Assembly (NCBI RefSeq): GCF_900101505.1
Contig: NZ_FMZI01000015.1
Location: 1-64,000 of the forward strand
From: Antarctobacter albus
Lineage (GTDB): Bacteria > Pseudomonadota > Alphaproteobacteria > Rhodobacterales > Rhodobacteraceae
Reading direction: 5' to 3'
Length of the DNA: 64,000 nt
Part shown: positions 26,328 to 35,626 of the stretch, one piece after another
Numbering within the stretch: position 1 is the first letter of the stretch
How the letters are laid out: every line of letters starts with the position of its first letter
The notes under the pieces: model-generated
Seen by the model: only the letters and a program-made list of their open reading frames with translations
Told to the model about the DNA's origin: nothing
Database searches by the model: none
Made by a program: the position numbers and the translations under genes

Positions 26328-27620
26328 ATGGTCAAGGCAACTGGCGACAAACGGGTCTTTCTGTTCCTTCAGGGACCGCACGGGCCGTTCTTTCACCGGC
26401 TCGGCGCCATGCTGCGCAAGACCGGTGCCGAGGTCTGGCGCGTGGGCTTCAACGCCGGTGACCGCGCCTTCTGGTTTCACCCGAAAAGCTACCTGCCCTA
26501 TCGCGGCCCCCCCGATGAATGGCGCGGCTGGTTTTGCGACCTCGTCGAGGCGCGCGGCATCACGGACATCGTGCTATACGGCGATGTGCGGGCGATCCAC
26601 GCCCAGGCCGTCGAAGAGGCCAAGGCGCGCGGGTTGACGGTGCATGTCTTCGAGGAAGGTTACATGCGGCCCTACTGGGTCACCTATGAACGCGGAGGTT
26701 CGAACGGGCATTCGCGGCTGATGCGGATGAGCGTGGATGACATGCGCCGGGCGCTCGAACTGTCGGACATGGAGGCGCCGCTGCCTCCGGCCCATTGGGG
26801 CGACATGCGCCAGCACATCTTCTACGGCGCGCTGTACCACTGGTTCGTGATGTTCCGGAACGGGGAGTATCGCAACTTCCAGCCGCACCGCTCGCTCAGC
26901 GTGTTCCAGGAATTCGTGCTGTATCTGAAACGTCTGCTGCTGATGCCTTTCGGCTGGGCGGATCGCGTGCTCGCGACCACGCGCATCCGCATGGGCGGAT
27001 TTCCCTATCACCTGGCTCTGATGCAGCTGGAACATGATTCCAGCTTCCAGCAGCACTCTCCGTTCGACACGATGCCCGATTTCGTCGACCTGGTAATCGC
27101 GGGCTTTGCCGAGGGCGCGCCGGGCCACCATCACCTGGTGTTCAAGGCCCATCCGCTGGAAGATGGCCGCGCGCAGGTGCGCCGTGCCGTGGCGCAATCG
27201 GCGCGGAAACACGGGGTGGCCGACCGGGTGCACTACGCCCGCGGTGGCAAGCTGGCGCAACTCCTGAACGATGCCCGCAGCGCGGTGACGGTCAATTCCA
27301 CCGCAGCCCAGCAGGTTCTGTGGCGTGGCATACCGATCAAGGTCTTCGGCGACGCGGTCTACGCCAAGCCAGAGTTCGTCTCGACCCAACCCCTGCCGGA
27401 CTTTTTTGCATTGCCCACACGGCCGGACAACAAGGCCTACAAGGACTACCGGCGCTACCTGCTGGAAACCTCGCAATTGCCCGGCGGTTTCTATTCGGCA
27501 CGCGGGCGGCGACAGCTGCTGCGGCAGGTTGTCGACATGATGCTATCGCCCGACGATCCCTATGATGCCCTGTCCCGTGGCACCGCGGCGCCGAGGCAAC
27601 AGTTGCGCGTCGTGCACTGA
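26328..27620 (+). CDS. kpsS: Capsular polysaccharide export protein KpsS (Kdo transferase)
   Basis: KpsS-like, 430 residues. In group 2 capsule systems KpsS adds the first beta-Kdo residue to the lipid anchor at the cytoplasmic face. Typical stretches are VFLFLQGPHGPFFHRLGAMLRKTG, VHVFEEGYMRPYWVTYERGGSNG, HHHLVFKAHPLEDGR and TVNSTAAQQVLWRGIPIKVFGDAVY. The ATG at 26328 is the likely start; the upstream open frame runs antisense into ribE. It is the first of three collinear kps genes. Confidence 0.92.
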   Translation: MVKATGDKRVFLFLQGPHGPFFHRLGAMLRKTGAEVWRVGFNAGDRAFWFHPKSYLPYRGPPDEWRGWFCDLVEARGITDIVLYGDVRAIHAQAVEEAKARGLTVHVFEEGYMRPYWVTYERGGSNGHSRLMRMSVDDMRRALELSDMEAPLPPAHWGDMRQHIFYGALYHWFVMFRNGEYRNFQPHRSLSVFQEFVLYLKRLLLMPFGWADRVLATTRIRMGGFPYHLALMQLEHDSSFQQHSPFDTMPDFVDLVIAGFAEGAPGHHHLVFKAHPLEDGRAQVRRAVAQSARKHGVADRVHYARGGKLAQLLNDARSAVTVNSTAAQQVLWRGIPIKVFGDAVYAKPEFVSTQPLPDFFALPTRPDNKAYKDYRRYLLETSQLPGGFYSARGRRQLLRQVVDMMLSPDDPYDALSRGTAAPRQQLRVVH

Positions 27621-27715
27621 CGCTCCGGCAACCCCGGACTGGCTTTTTTGGCCGGACTCCGGTAGGTTGCACAAAAAACCTGAGGCAGAACAAAACAGGT
27701 CGAGGAGACCGAGCA

Positions 27716-28861
27716 GTGAAACAACCCCCTCTCCGGTGGGCGCGTGGAGTCGCGCTCCTGGTCGCGGTATCGCTTGTGGCGTCCTGCGGCCTTCCCCGCG
27801 TTGGCCCCAACAAACGCGAAATTTTTGCCGGATCGGTTCAGCGCGAGGGTGACGCCTTCATCGTTTCCGTAAACGACCGCGTGACGCGCGCGACCTCTGT
27901 TGTTCCGGCGCTGGGGTTTACCGAAGAGTTCAAGAACGCAGGCGTTCTGGGCTCTGACACGATCCGCCCGGGCGACACGCTGGGCCTGACCATCTGGGAA
28001 AACGTCGATGACGGCCTGCTGGCCGCCGAGGCTGCCAATTCCACCATCCTCGAAGAGGTGCAGGTGGATGGCGCGGGCTTCATCTTTGTCCCCTACGCCG
28101 GGCGCATTCGCGCCGCAGGCAACACGCCCGAACGCATCCGCCAGATTATCACCGAACGGCTCGAAGACCAGACCCCCGATCCGCAGGTCGAGGTGCGTCG
28201 CGTCGCGGGCGACGGATCGACCGTCAGCCTGGTGGGCGCCGTGGGCGGCCAGGGCGTCTATGCCATCGAACGGCCGACGCGCACCCTGTCGGCCATGCTG
28301 GCCCGCGCGGGCGGCATCTCCATCGATCCTGAAATCGCACAGATCACCGTCCTGCGCGGCGACCACAAGGGCAAGATCTGGTTCCAGGACCTCTACGAGA
28401 ACCCCAAGTTCGACATCGCCCTGCGCGGTGGCGACCGCATCCTTGTCGAGGAGGACACCCGGTCCTTCACCGCGCTGGGGGCCACCGGCACCCAGGCGCG
28501 TGTGCCCTTTGACAGCCAGGTCATCTCCGCTGTTGAGGCAATTGCCCAGGTCGGCGGGCTGATGGCCGCCGCCGCGGACCCGACCGGCGTTTTCGTCCTG
28601 CGCAACGAACCTGCGGAGGTGGCCAACCAGGTGCTTGGCCGCGACGACCTGATCGGAGCGCAGCGCATGGTCTACGTCCTGGACCTGACCGAACCCAACG
28701 GCATGTTCATGGCGCGGGACTTCGTGATCCGCGACCAGGACACGCTGTACGTCACGGAGGCGCCCTTTACCCAGTGGAACAAGGTGATTGCCGCCCTGAC
28801 GGGTACGCTGGGCGCGGTCAGCACGCTGACCACTGCCGCAGACACGCTGTCGGGTGAATGA
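27716..28861 (+). CDS. Wza/KpsD-type polysaccharide export lipoprotein
   Basis: This 381-residue outer-membrane export protein has a lipobox (LLVAVSLVASCGLP, lipidated Cys ~26), a polysaccharide export domain (DTIRPGDTLGLTIWENVDDGLLA) and SLBB-type repeats (VSLVGAVGGQGVYAIERPTRTLSAMLARAGGI and TALGATGTQARVPFDSQVISAVEAIAQVGG). It is shorter than E. coli KpsD and closer to Wza-like secretins. It lies between kpsS and kpsC; its stop is 7 bases ahead of the putative kpsC start. Confidence 0.88.
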   Translation: MKQPPLRWARGVALLVAVSLVASCGLPRVGPNKREIFAGSVQREGDAFIVSVNDRVTRATSVVPALGFTEEFKNAGVLGSDTIRPGDTLGLTIWENVDDGLLAAEAANSTILEEVQVDGAGFIFVPYAGRIRAAGNTPERIRQIITERLEDQTPDPQVEVRRVAGDGSTVSLVGAVGGQGVYAIERPTRTLSAMLARAGGISIDPEIAQITVLRGDHKGKIWFQDLYENPKFDIALRGGDRILVEEDTRSFTALGATGTQARVPFDSQVISAVEAIAQVGGLMAAAADPTGVFVLRNEPAEVANQVLGRDDLIGAQRMVYVLDLTEPNGMFMARDFVIRDQDTLYVTEAPFTQWNKVIAALTGTLGAVSTLTTAADTLSGE

Positions 28862-28867
28862 GCCGCC

Positions 28868-30904
28868 TTGGCCAACGGACACATTGAAACAGTGAGCGCC
28901 GGGGGCCCCAGCCCCCGGCGTTTGCACGTCTACAATGGCGGGTTTCTCTGGCAGAGCCGGTTGCGCCGCATCCTCGGGCTGGCTGGCTATCTCGTGACCC
29001 TTGGTCGACCCGGCCCCGAGGACCTTGTGGGCGTCTGGGGCCAATCGCCCTACGCGCATCGAGGCGAGACCGTGGCCAAACGGACCGGGGCCGGCCTGGT
29101 CAGGATCGAGGATGGCTTCCTGCGCTCACTGCACCCCGGTCGCGCCGGAGAGCCGCCGCTGGGCCTCTTGATCGACCATCGCGGCGTGCATTTCGACGGG
29201 CGCAGGCCATCCGACCTAGAAACCCTGCTGAATACGCATCCCCTGGACGATACCGCGCTTCTGGACCGGGCGCGGGGCGTCATGGCGCGCATGCAAGAGG
29301 CTCATCTCAGCAAGTATTCCGCCACCCGGCTGGACGTCGACCCGCCCGAACCGGGCTATGTGCTGGTGATCGACCAGACGCGCGGCGACGCCTCAGTCCG
29401 GGCCAGCGGGGCGGATCGCGCACGGTTTCTCGAGATGCTTTTCGTCGCGAGAGAGGAAAACCCCGGCGCGCGCATCGTGCTGAAGACTCATCCGGAAACC
29501 GGCGCGGGCTACCGCCCCGGGCACTACACGCCAGAGGATGCGGGCGGAGAGGTTACGCTTTATGATGGCCCCGCCTCGCCCTGGTCCCTGCTGGAGGGGG
29601 CCACCTCGGTCTATACCGTCTCGTCCCAGATGGGGTTCGAAGCGATCCTGGCAGGGCATCGTCCGCGCGTGTTCGGCCTGCCTTTCTACGCGGGCTGGGG
29701 ACTGACACAGGATGAAGAGGTCATCCCGCGCCGCACTGCCCGGCTGACACGCGCGCAGCTGTGTGCCGGGGCACTGATCCTCTACCCCCACTGGTACGAT
29801 CCGCATAGCGATCAGCTGTGCGAAATCGAGGATACCCTTGGCGCGCTCGAGGCACAGGCCCGCGCATGGCGCGAGGACAGGGACGGCTGGGTCGCCTCCG
29901 GCATGCGCCTGTGGAAAAGGCGACACTTGCAGAAATTCTTTGGGCGCCAAAAGCGGATACGCTTCGAAGATAATGTGAACAGAGCCGGGGATATCGCCAA
30001 CCGGGAGGGACGTGCCCAGATGTGTTGGGCCGGCAAGGCGAGCGGAGAAACCGTACGAGTCGAAGATGGCTTTCTCAGATCGCGCGGTTTGGGGGCCGAT
30101 CTGGTCCCACCGCTGTCCCTGGTGCTGGATTCCAGGGGAATCTACTACGATCCGACCCGTGCTTCGGGCCTCGAAGGCTGGATTCAAAAACGTGCCACTG
30201 GACTGCGACCCGACCAGACACGACGTATCCACAGGCTGATCCAAACTCTCGTCACGGATAACTTGTCCAAATACAACCTGTCCGGTTCCCTGCCCGATCT
30301 GCCCGCAGGCCGCCGCATTCTGGTGCCGGGACAGGTCGAGGACGACGCCTCCATTCTATCGGGCAGCCCGGACGTCCGCCGCAACGCCGACCTTCTGGCG
30401 CGCGCTCGCCTGGAAAATCCTGATGCGGTGATCCTGTGGAAACCCCATCCGGACGTTGAGGCCGGTTTGCGAACCGGCGTCGTCGACAATCCGGACCGCT
30501 GGGCCGACGTGGTCCTGGACCGATGTGATATCGGGGCCCTCCTGCGCGAGGTCGATGAGGTCTGGACCATGACCTCGCTCACCGGGTTCGAGGCGCTCTT
30601 GCGCGGATGCCAGGTGGTGACACTGGGCGCGCCTTTCTACGCGGGATGGGGTCTGACACGGGACATCGGCCCGGTGCCGGCGCGCCGGCTGCATGGTCCC
30701 CGCCCCACGCTCGAGGCGCTGGTTCATGCGACGCTGGTCGATTATCCCCGCTATTTCGATCCGCTGACAGGTTTACCCTGCTCCGTAGAATGCACCGTCA
30801 ATCGCCTGAAAACCGGCAGGATTCCCTCTTCGGGTCCGGCGAACCGAATGCTGGCGAAACTGCAGGGCGCGCTGGCCAGCCACGCGGATCTCTGGCGGCG
30901 TTAA
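28868..30904 (+). CDS. kpsC: Capsular polysaccharide biosynthesis protein KpsC (dual Kdo transferase)
   Basis: KpsC, 678 residues, holds two tandem related glycosyltransferase domains that alternate beta-2,4 and beta-2,7 Kdo linkages on the capsule anchor. Repeats are visible: HLSKYSATR/NLSKYNLSG, IVLKTHPET/VILWKPHPDVEAG and LPFYAGWGLTQDE/APFYAGWGLTRDI. The start is uncertain: no ATG exists near the N-terminus. TTG at 28868 or GTG at 28892 would begin the protein, and a strong hairpin covers 28897-28920. Polymerase, transporter (KpsMT) and Kdo-activation genes are not in the window. Confidence 0.92.
   Translation: MANGHIETVSAGGPSPRRLHVYNGGFLWQSRLRRILGLAGYLVTLGRPGPEDLVGVWGQSPYAHRGETVAKRTGAGLVRIEDGFLRSLHPGRAGEPPLGLLIDHRGVHFDGRRPSDLETLLNTHPLDDTALLDRARGVMARMQEAHLSKYSATRLDVDPPEPGYVLVIDQTRGDASVRASGADRARFLEMLFVAREENPGARIVLKTHPETGAGYRPGHYTPEDAGGEVTLYDGPASPWSLLEGATSVYTVSSQMGFEAILAGHRPRVFGLPFYAGWGLTQDEEVIPRRTARLTRAQLCAGALILYPHWYDPHSDQLCEIEDTLGALEAQARAWREDRDGWVASGMRLWKRRHLQKFFGRQKRIRFEDNVNRAGDIANREGRAQMCWAGKASGETVRVEDGFLRSRGLGADLVPPLSLVLDSRGIYYDPTRASGLEGWIQKRATGLRPDQTRRIHRLIQTLVTDNLSKYNLSGSLPDLPAGRRILVPGQVEDDASILSGSPDVRRNADLLARARLENPDAVILWKPHPDVEAGLRTGVVDNPDRWADVVLDRCDIGALLREVDEVWTMTSLTGFEALLRGCQVVTLGAPFYAGWGLTRDIGPVPARRLHGPRPTLEALVHATLVDYPRYFDPLTGLPCSVECTVNRLKTGRIPSSGPANRMLAKLQGALASHADLWRR
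28897..28920. repeat. 10-bp GC hairpin inside the 5' end of kpsC
   Basis: CGCCGGGGGC-CCCA-GCCCCCGGCG is a perfect stem in the first codons of kpsC. It resembles the intergenic GCCGGGGGC-type hairpin at 12713. It may lower kpsC translation or mark a wrong start. Confidence 0.6.
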
Positions 30905-30957
30905 GGCTTTGTTACAGTTAAGTAACATATTCGCCTGATAAAAAGTTATTTTCAGAC

Positions 30958-30966
30958 TTATCCACA
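30958..30966 (+). promoter_or_regulatory. Consensus DnaA box
   Basis: TTATCCACA is an exact match to the strong DnaA box. It lies in the AT-rich 122-base gap between the convergent ends of kpsC and ribD, so it cannot be a promoter element for either. Confidence 0.55.
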
Positions 30967-31002
30967 TGCGGATGACCCTTGGTCAACAAGGTGCAGCCGC
31001 AA

Positions 31003-31017
31003 TTAACCTTCTGTTAA
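31003..31017. promoter_or_regulatory. CtrA-type site TTAA-N7-TTAA
   Basis: TTAACCTTCTGTTAA is a perfect full CtrA consensus, 36 bases from the DnaA box in the same convergent gap. CtrA regulates motility, pili and cell-cycle genes in alphaproteobacteria. Function here is unknown. Confidence 0.5.
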
Positions 31018-31026
31018 CACTTTGGA

Positions 31027-32130
31027 TTACGCGCTCTGACGCCGGCGCCAGACGTGTCGGATGTCCGCCCCAGCACCCACAACATCCACAAGGTCGAAAC
31101 GCGGCGCCTCGTCCAGGCGCGCCACCCCCAGGGCACCGATGCCCGGATAGCCCTCGGCCCCCAGCGCCATGCCCGCGGTGAAGACCTGCAGCTCGTCCAC
31201 CAGGTCATGCAGCAAGAGCGACGCGGCAAGCTGTCCGCCGCCCTCGCAGAAGACCCGCGTCAGCCCCTCTGACCCCAGCGCGCGCAACATGGCCAGCGGA
31301 TCGATACGCCCACCAGAGATCTGGCAAGGCAGCAGACGGGCGCCGACCCCGTCCCAGGCGGTCTTCAATTCACTGCGCGCCTCGGGTCCGTGGCAGAGCC
31401 AGAGCGGCACGTCACGGGCACTTTGCGCAAGCTGGCTCATCAAGGGCACGTCGATCAGCCGCGAGACGACGACGCGCACCGGTTGGCGCCTGTCGCCAAA
31501 GCCGCGCACCGTCAGCTGGGGATCATCGGCCCGCGCGGTGCCCGCGCCGACCATCACCGCGTCATGGCTGGCGCGCAGGGCGTGAACCGCGCGGCGGGCC
31601 TCAGGCCCCGTGATCCACTGGCTTTCGCCGGTCGCCGTGGCGATGCGCCCGTCCACCGTCATGGCCAGTTTCAAGGTCACCCAGGGACGTCCCTGGGCGA
31701 TCCGCAGGAAAAAGCCCGCGTGGTCCGAGAGGGCCTGTTCAGCGCCAACGCCGGTCGTGACCTCGACGCCATGCTGGCGCAGGTAGCCAAAGCCCTGTCC
31801 GTCCACCCTTGGGTCGCTGTCGGCGATGGGTGCCACCACACGGGCGATCCCCGCCTTGGCAAGCGCTTCGCAACAGGGCGGCGTCGCGCCATGATGCGCA
31901 CAGGGTTCCAGGGTGACATAGGCGGTAGCGCCCTGTGCCGCCGCGCCGGCCATCGCCAGTGCCTCGGTTTCCGCATGGGGTCTGCCGCCCGGCGCGGTCC
32001 AGCCACGCCCGACGACCCGGCCCTCGCGGACTATGACGCAGCCCACTGCCGGATTCGGCCAGCATTGCCCCATGCCGCGACGGCCCAGCGCCAGCGCATG
32101 GGCCATGTGGCGCCGATCGTCGGATATCAC
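31027..32130 (-). CDS. ribD: Riboflavin biosynthesis deaminase/reductase RibD
   Basis: RibD, 367 residues, is bifunctional. The N-terminal deaminase (residues 1-145) has zinc ligands in HAETEAL and [13 protein letters not shown]. The C-terminal reductase (from ~150) has [23 protein letters not shown] and a NADPH-binding end with [16 protein letters not shown]. It overlaps nrdR by four bases (ATGA) and is therefore coupled to it. It is convergent with kpsC. Confidence 0.96.
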   Translation of the reverse strand: MISDDRRHMAHALALGRRGMGQCWPNPAVGCVIVREGRVVGRGWTAPGGRPHAETEALAMAGAAAQGATAYVTLEPCAHHGATPPCCEALAKAGIARVVAPIADSDPRVDGQGFGYLRQHGVEVTTGVGAEQALSDHAGFFLRIAQGRPWVTLKLAMTVDGRIATATGESQWITGPEARRAVHALRASHDAVMVGAGTARADDPQLTVRGFGDRRQPVRVVVSRLIDVPLMSQLAQSARDVPLWLCHGPEARSELKTAWDGVGARLLPCQISGGRIDPLAMLRALGSEGLTRVFCEGGGQLAASLLLHDLVDELQVFTAGMALGAEGYPGIGALGVARLDEAPRFDLVDVVGAGADIRHVWRRRQSA

Positions 32131-32594
32131 TTCTCGGCCTGGGTTTCTGGACGCAACTCGCTGACGAACTTGTCAAAATCGTCCGCGGCCTGGAAATTCT
32201 TGTAGACGCTGGCAAAACGCACATAGGCGACGGTGTCGATCCGGGCGAGCGTCTCCATGACGATTTCGCCGATCATCTTCGACGGGATATCGGTCTCGCC
32301 CATGCTTTCCAGCCGCCGCACGATGCCGGAAATCATCTGGTCGATGCGCTCGGGGTCTATCGGGCGTTTCTGCAGCGCAATCCGGATCGAGCGTTCCAGC
32401 TTGTCCCGGTCGAAATCCTCGCGCCGTCCGTTCGTCTTTATGACAACGAGATCCCGCAACTGGACCCGCTCATAGGTGGTGAAACGACCGCCGCAGGCAG
32501 GGCAGAACCTGCGCCGCCGGATCGAAACGTGATCCTCTGCCGGGCGTGAGTCCTTCACCTGGGTGTCGATATTTCCGCAAAACGGGCAGCGCAT
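32127..32594 (-). CDS. nrdR: Transcriptional repressor NrdR
   Basis: NrdR, 155 residues, is the zinc-ribbon/ATP-cone repressor of ribonucleotide reductase genes. The N-terminal ribbon is [19 protein letters not shown]...[15 protein letters not shown], and the ATP-cone spans residues ~46-136 ([29 protein letters not shown]). The target nrd genes are not in the window. A DnaA box lies 60 bases upstream, a link known between DnaA and nucleotide supply genes in other bacteria. Confidence 0.97.
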   Translation of the reverse strand: MRCPFCGNIDTQVKDSRPAEDHVSIRRRRFCPACGGRFTTYERVQLRDLVVIKTNGRREDFDRDKLERSIRIALQKRPIDPERIDQMISGIVRRLESMGETDIPSKMIGEIVMETLARIDTVAYVRFASVYKNFQAADDFDKFVSELRPETQAEK

Positions 32595-32653
32595 GGGCCC
32601 ATCCCCTCGTTTTTCTTGGTGTTCCTGCCTCTGGTCATGGGGTTTGCCCCCAC

Positions 32654-32662
32654 TTATCCACA
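32654..32662 (+). promoter_or_regulatory. Consensus DnaA box upstream of nrdR
   Basis: TTATCCACA lies 60 bases before the nrdR start, next to the -10-like CTATAG (minus strand). It is the second exact DnaA box within 1.7 kb; I noticed no others in the window. Confidence 0.5.
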
Positions 32663-32728
32663 GCCACTATAGGTCAGCCGCCATAATTTGGGTAGAGGGG
32701 ATTTGACGCCGCTAGATAAAGCCTGCGC

Positions 32729-34267
32729 TCAGCCCGGGATATGCCAGTGCCGCCCGCGCGCCGTGGTAACATATTCAGGCCAGGGCAGATCGACCGGTGC
32801 CGGGTAGTCGGCCAGCGGCGGGATCGGGTTGGCTGCTCGGCGCTCCTCGAACTCTGTCCAGCAGGTTGCGCGCGCGGTTTCGTCCGTCAGCAGGCGCAGC
32901 GCCGTGCGCGAAAGTACGCGACCAGCGGTCTGCACGCTCGGGTCGATCAGTTGGGGGATTCCGCCAAGCGCATTCATTGCCCAGGGCGGATAGGGGCCGC
33001 CGCGCAGCGCCGGGCGGCCGATGTAGATCCGAGCCGTGGGCGCGTGCCAGCACATGTCGGTGTAATCGTCCGAAGTGCTGTTCAGCTGGGCGGGCGGCAG
33101 ATCCCGGCGCAGGATCGCCTCTGCCTCCTGCGGTGCGATGAGACGGGTGCATTCCGGGATCAGCGGATCGTCCGTGGCCTCTGCCCCGCAGGCGGTCTGG
33201 ACCTGTCGCGCCAGGTCCAGCGCCTCTGTGCTGTAGTCCGGTGCCCCGACGTCCTGCAGAGCCTCCCAGGCGAGCTCTGCCAGGGCATGGTTGGGCAGAC
33301 CGGGGCGAGACTTGCTGACCCAGATCTTTTCCGCGGTACAGCCGGTCACCTGCGCCACATGCTCGGCCAGCCGGTCCAGCTGGGCAGTGATCTGTTCGGC
33401 CATCTGCAGGTCGGGCACACGCATCAGGTACTGCAGGTCGGCCTGCCGTGCGGGGAGGTTGTCCGCCGTCGCCTGCCCCGTCGACAGGATCGCCTCAGAC
33501 ACGGACCAGCCGCCGCGGTGCGGCAGCATCGACTCCCGCAGGGAGCGACCCATCTGATACATCATGACCAGCGCGTCGTTTGCGCCCGGCGCGCGCACGT
33601 CGGAATGACTTTGCGGGATCGGCGGCGCCCCATCGCTGCCCTGCATCCAGGTCTGCGGCGCCTCGCAACGAAAGCGGTAGACAAAGGCATAGGCCGCCCC
33701 GCAATGGGTGTCCCAACGGACGGTATTGCAGAGCGGCAGCATGTAGAACGGATGCCAGGACAGCATCGCGGCCAGCCCGTCATAGTATCCCGCCGCCGCA
33801 TGTAGCGGTTTCGAGCCGCGCACCTTTTCCGCCGGCTCGCCCGTGATCTGCAATCCGCCCGAGATGCCATGTGCCTGCATCGCCGCCTTGGTGGCCAGGA
33901 CACCCGCCAGCGCCCCCATGCCAAGGGCCGAATGCGGATCGGTATGGCCAGCGGCCAAGGGGCCCAGGCCCTCGCGCGGGGCCTCCCAGGGCACAGGGGC
34001 CTGGCAATTGGCCGGCACCGCGTCGTATTCGGCATACATGCCGATCATCGGGCCATCGCCCTGCGACCAGCGCGCGCAAAAGGCGGTGGGCATCCCGGCC
34101 GAACCTTCCTCGACCTCGAATCCCTCTTCGCGCAGCCGGGCGACGTACCATTCGGCCGAGCGATATTCGCGCCAGGCCGGTTCGCCATAGTCGAAAATCC
34201 GTGCGCACCAGGCCGAGAGATCCCCGGCATGGTCCGCGATCCAGCGGTCCGCTGTGTCTTTGCTCAC
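32729..34267 (-). CDS. M20-family amidohydrolase (AbgB-like)
   Basis: This 512-residue metallohydrolase resembles AbgB/p-aminobenzoyl-glutamate hydrolase subunit B. It shows MIGMYAEYDAVPAN, LGPLAAGHTDPHSALGMGAL with metal-ligand His, ITGEPAEKVRGSKPLHAAAGYYDG and a dimerisation domain in the middle. GTG at 34267 is the probable start: it lies 2 bases after the stop of the DUF1353 gene and has AAGGAAG upstream. Substrate unknown; amide bonds of N-acylated amino acids or related compounds are likely. Confidence 0.87.
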   Translation of the reverse strand: MSKDTADRWIADHAGDLSAWCARIFDYGEPAWREYRSAEWYVARLREEGFEVEEGSAGMPTAFCARWSQGDGPMIGMYAEYDAVPANCQAPVPWEAPREGLGPLAAGHTDPHSALGMGALAGVLATKAAMQAHGISGGLQITGEPAEKVRGSKPLHAAAGYYDGLAAMLSWHPFYMLPLCNTVRWDTHCGAAYAFVYRFRCEAPQTWMQGSDGAPPIPQSHSDVRAPGANDALVMMYQMGRSLRESMLPHRGGWSVSEAILSTGQATADNLPARQADLQYLMRVPDLQMAEQITAQLDRLAEHVAQVTGCTAEKIWVSKSRPGLPNHALAELAWEALQDVGAPDYSTEALDLARQVQTACGAEATDDPLIPECTRLIAPQEAEAILRRDLPPAQLNSTSDDYTDMCWHAPTARIYIGRPALRGGPYPPWAMNALGGIPQLIDPSVQTAGRVLSRTALRLLTDETARATCWTEFEERRAANPIPPLADYPAPVDLPWPEYVTTARGRHWHIPG

Positions 34268-34269
34268 GT

Positions 34270-35025
34270 TCAGAACTTCCTTGGGTCGGACGCCTCGCGC
34301 AGGTAGGCGGGTATGGTCTGCGCCTCCCCCGATAGCAGCAACTGGCCCCGCTCTTCCATCCATTGCTCGATTTCCTCGGGCGTGGGATCGGCCAGCTCGA
34401 TCCATTCCAGGCACCATTCCATTTCCTGCAACAGAACCTCGTCCGGGATATGCGCCAGGGAAACGTCCGGCTCATTCCAGCGCGGACCGCCCAGGAAGAC
34501 GGCGGCATACATGATCTTGGCCTTCTTGGGGGGCGTCCCGTTGACCAGCAGCGCCTCGTAGAACATGCGATGAACCTCGCGCCAGCCGCGCGTGCGATAG
34601 GTGGACAACTCCTCGTTGCCGACACCGCAATAGGCATCGTGCAGGGCCGCCGCCATCAGGTATTCGCGGCTTTGCCGATCACCGATCAACGGCGCGAAGA
34701 TCACCGGGATGGTGGCACCGTCGGTCAATGTCTGCGGAGGCGCCGACCAGGTTTCGCCACTGGCGTCGATGAAGTCGATCTGTGCCCGTGTCGGCAGGAA
34801 AGCGTGGTGAAAATTCTCGATGAAGACCGGCTCTCCGGCCATCTGAAGCGGTCCGCCGATGAACCGGCACAGGCGGTCACGGCTTTCAACCTCAAGACAA
34901 GTCGAGGCCTTGGCCGCCGCGCTGCGGGCCAGGTATTCAGGCACGCCGATCACCGCGCCGGCCCCGCCCGCGACGAGCAGGAGGCCAACGGCAAAAAGCG
35001 CCCGACCTTTCGTCTTGCGTTGCAT
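34270..35025 (-). CDS. DUF1353 membrane-anchored protein
   Basis: This 251-residue protein has an N-terminal membrane helix (about residues 9-29) that holds a DUF1353 domain in the periplasm. It includes LTDGATIPVIFAPLIGDRQSREYLMAAALHDAYC and REVHRMFYEALLVNGTPPKKAKIMYAAVFLGGPRW. DUF1353 proteins occur in phages and bacteria; their function is not settled. The His/Asp of AALHDAYC suggests a hydrolase-like metal site. The coupling to the M20 amidohydrolase suggests they work on one substrate. Confidence 0.8.
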   Translation of the reverse strand: MQRKTKGRALFAVGLLLVAGGAGAVIGVPEYLARSAAAKASTCLEVESRDRLCRFIGGPLQMAGEPVFIENFHHAFLPTRAQIDFIDASGETWSAPPQTLTDGATIPVIFAPLIGDRQSREYLMAAALHDAYCGVGNEELSTYRTRGWREVHRMFYEALLVNGTPPKKAKIMYAAVFLGGPRWNEPDVSLAHIPDEVLLQEMEWCLEWIELADPTPEEIEQWMEERGQLLLSGEAQTIPAYLREASDPRKF

Positions 35026-35113
35026 GCGTTCAATCCCGGTTACGGTCTGGAAAACCTATCAGGTCTGAACCGCAGTCTACCAGCGCGCCCCCCCGGAACA
35101 ATGGCGGAAAACC

Positions 35114-35536
35114 TCACCCGCCGATGTGGGCCAGGACCTCGCGCCGGTGCGGGGCGTCCCGGTGTTCGAAAAGGTAGATGCCCTGCCAGGTACCCAGCCC
35201 CAGCCGCCCCTGCACCACGGGGATGGACAGGCTAACCGGCAAGAGCGCGGCCTTGATATGGGCGGGCATATCGTCCGGCCCCTCGCAGCGGTGGGTCAGG
35301 TAGTCCATTTCGGGTGTGTCTGCGCGCGGCACAAGGCGGGCGAAATAGGCATCCAGATCGCGCCGCACATCCGGATCGGCGTTTTCCTGGATCAGCAGGC
35401 TGGCCGAGGTATGGCGCAGGAACAGGGTGCACAGCCCCTCTTGCCCCCCGGCATCGGCGACCCAACCTGTCACCTCTTCGGTGAATTCATACAGTCCGGC
35501 ACCCCCTGTCCGGATGATGAAGCTTGTCTGCGGCAT
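35114..35536 (-). CDS. YjbQ-family protein
   Basis: This 140-residue UPF0047/YjbQ protein includes [44 protein letters not shown] and [18 protein letters not shown]. Members show weak thiamine-phosphate synthase activity; the natural role is not settled. It is divergent from the dienelactone hydrolase gene. Confidence 0.9.
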   Translation of the reverse strand: MPQTSFIIRTGGAGLYEFTEEVTGWVADAGGQEGLCTLFLRHTSASLLIQENADPDVRRDLDAYFARLVPRADTPEMDYLTHRCEGPDDMPAHIKAALLPVSLSIPVVQGRLGLGTWQGIYLFEHRDAPHRREVLAHIGG

Positions 35537-35626
35537 GACCTTCCCCGGCGTAATGACCCGCCTATCTTAGTGACATCCGGCCGCCGGAACCGCAACGGCC
35601 CGGCCCGGATCACAGGGAGCCTTGCC

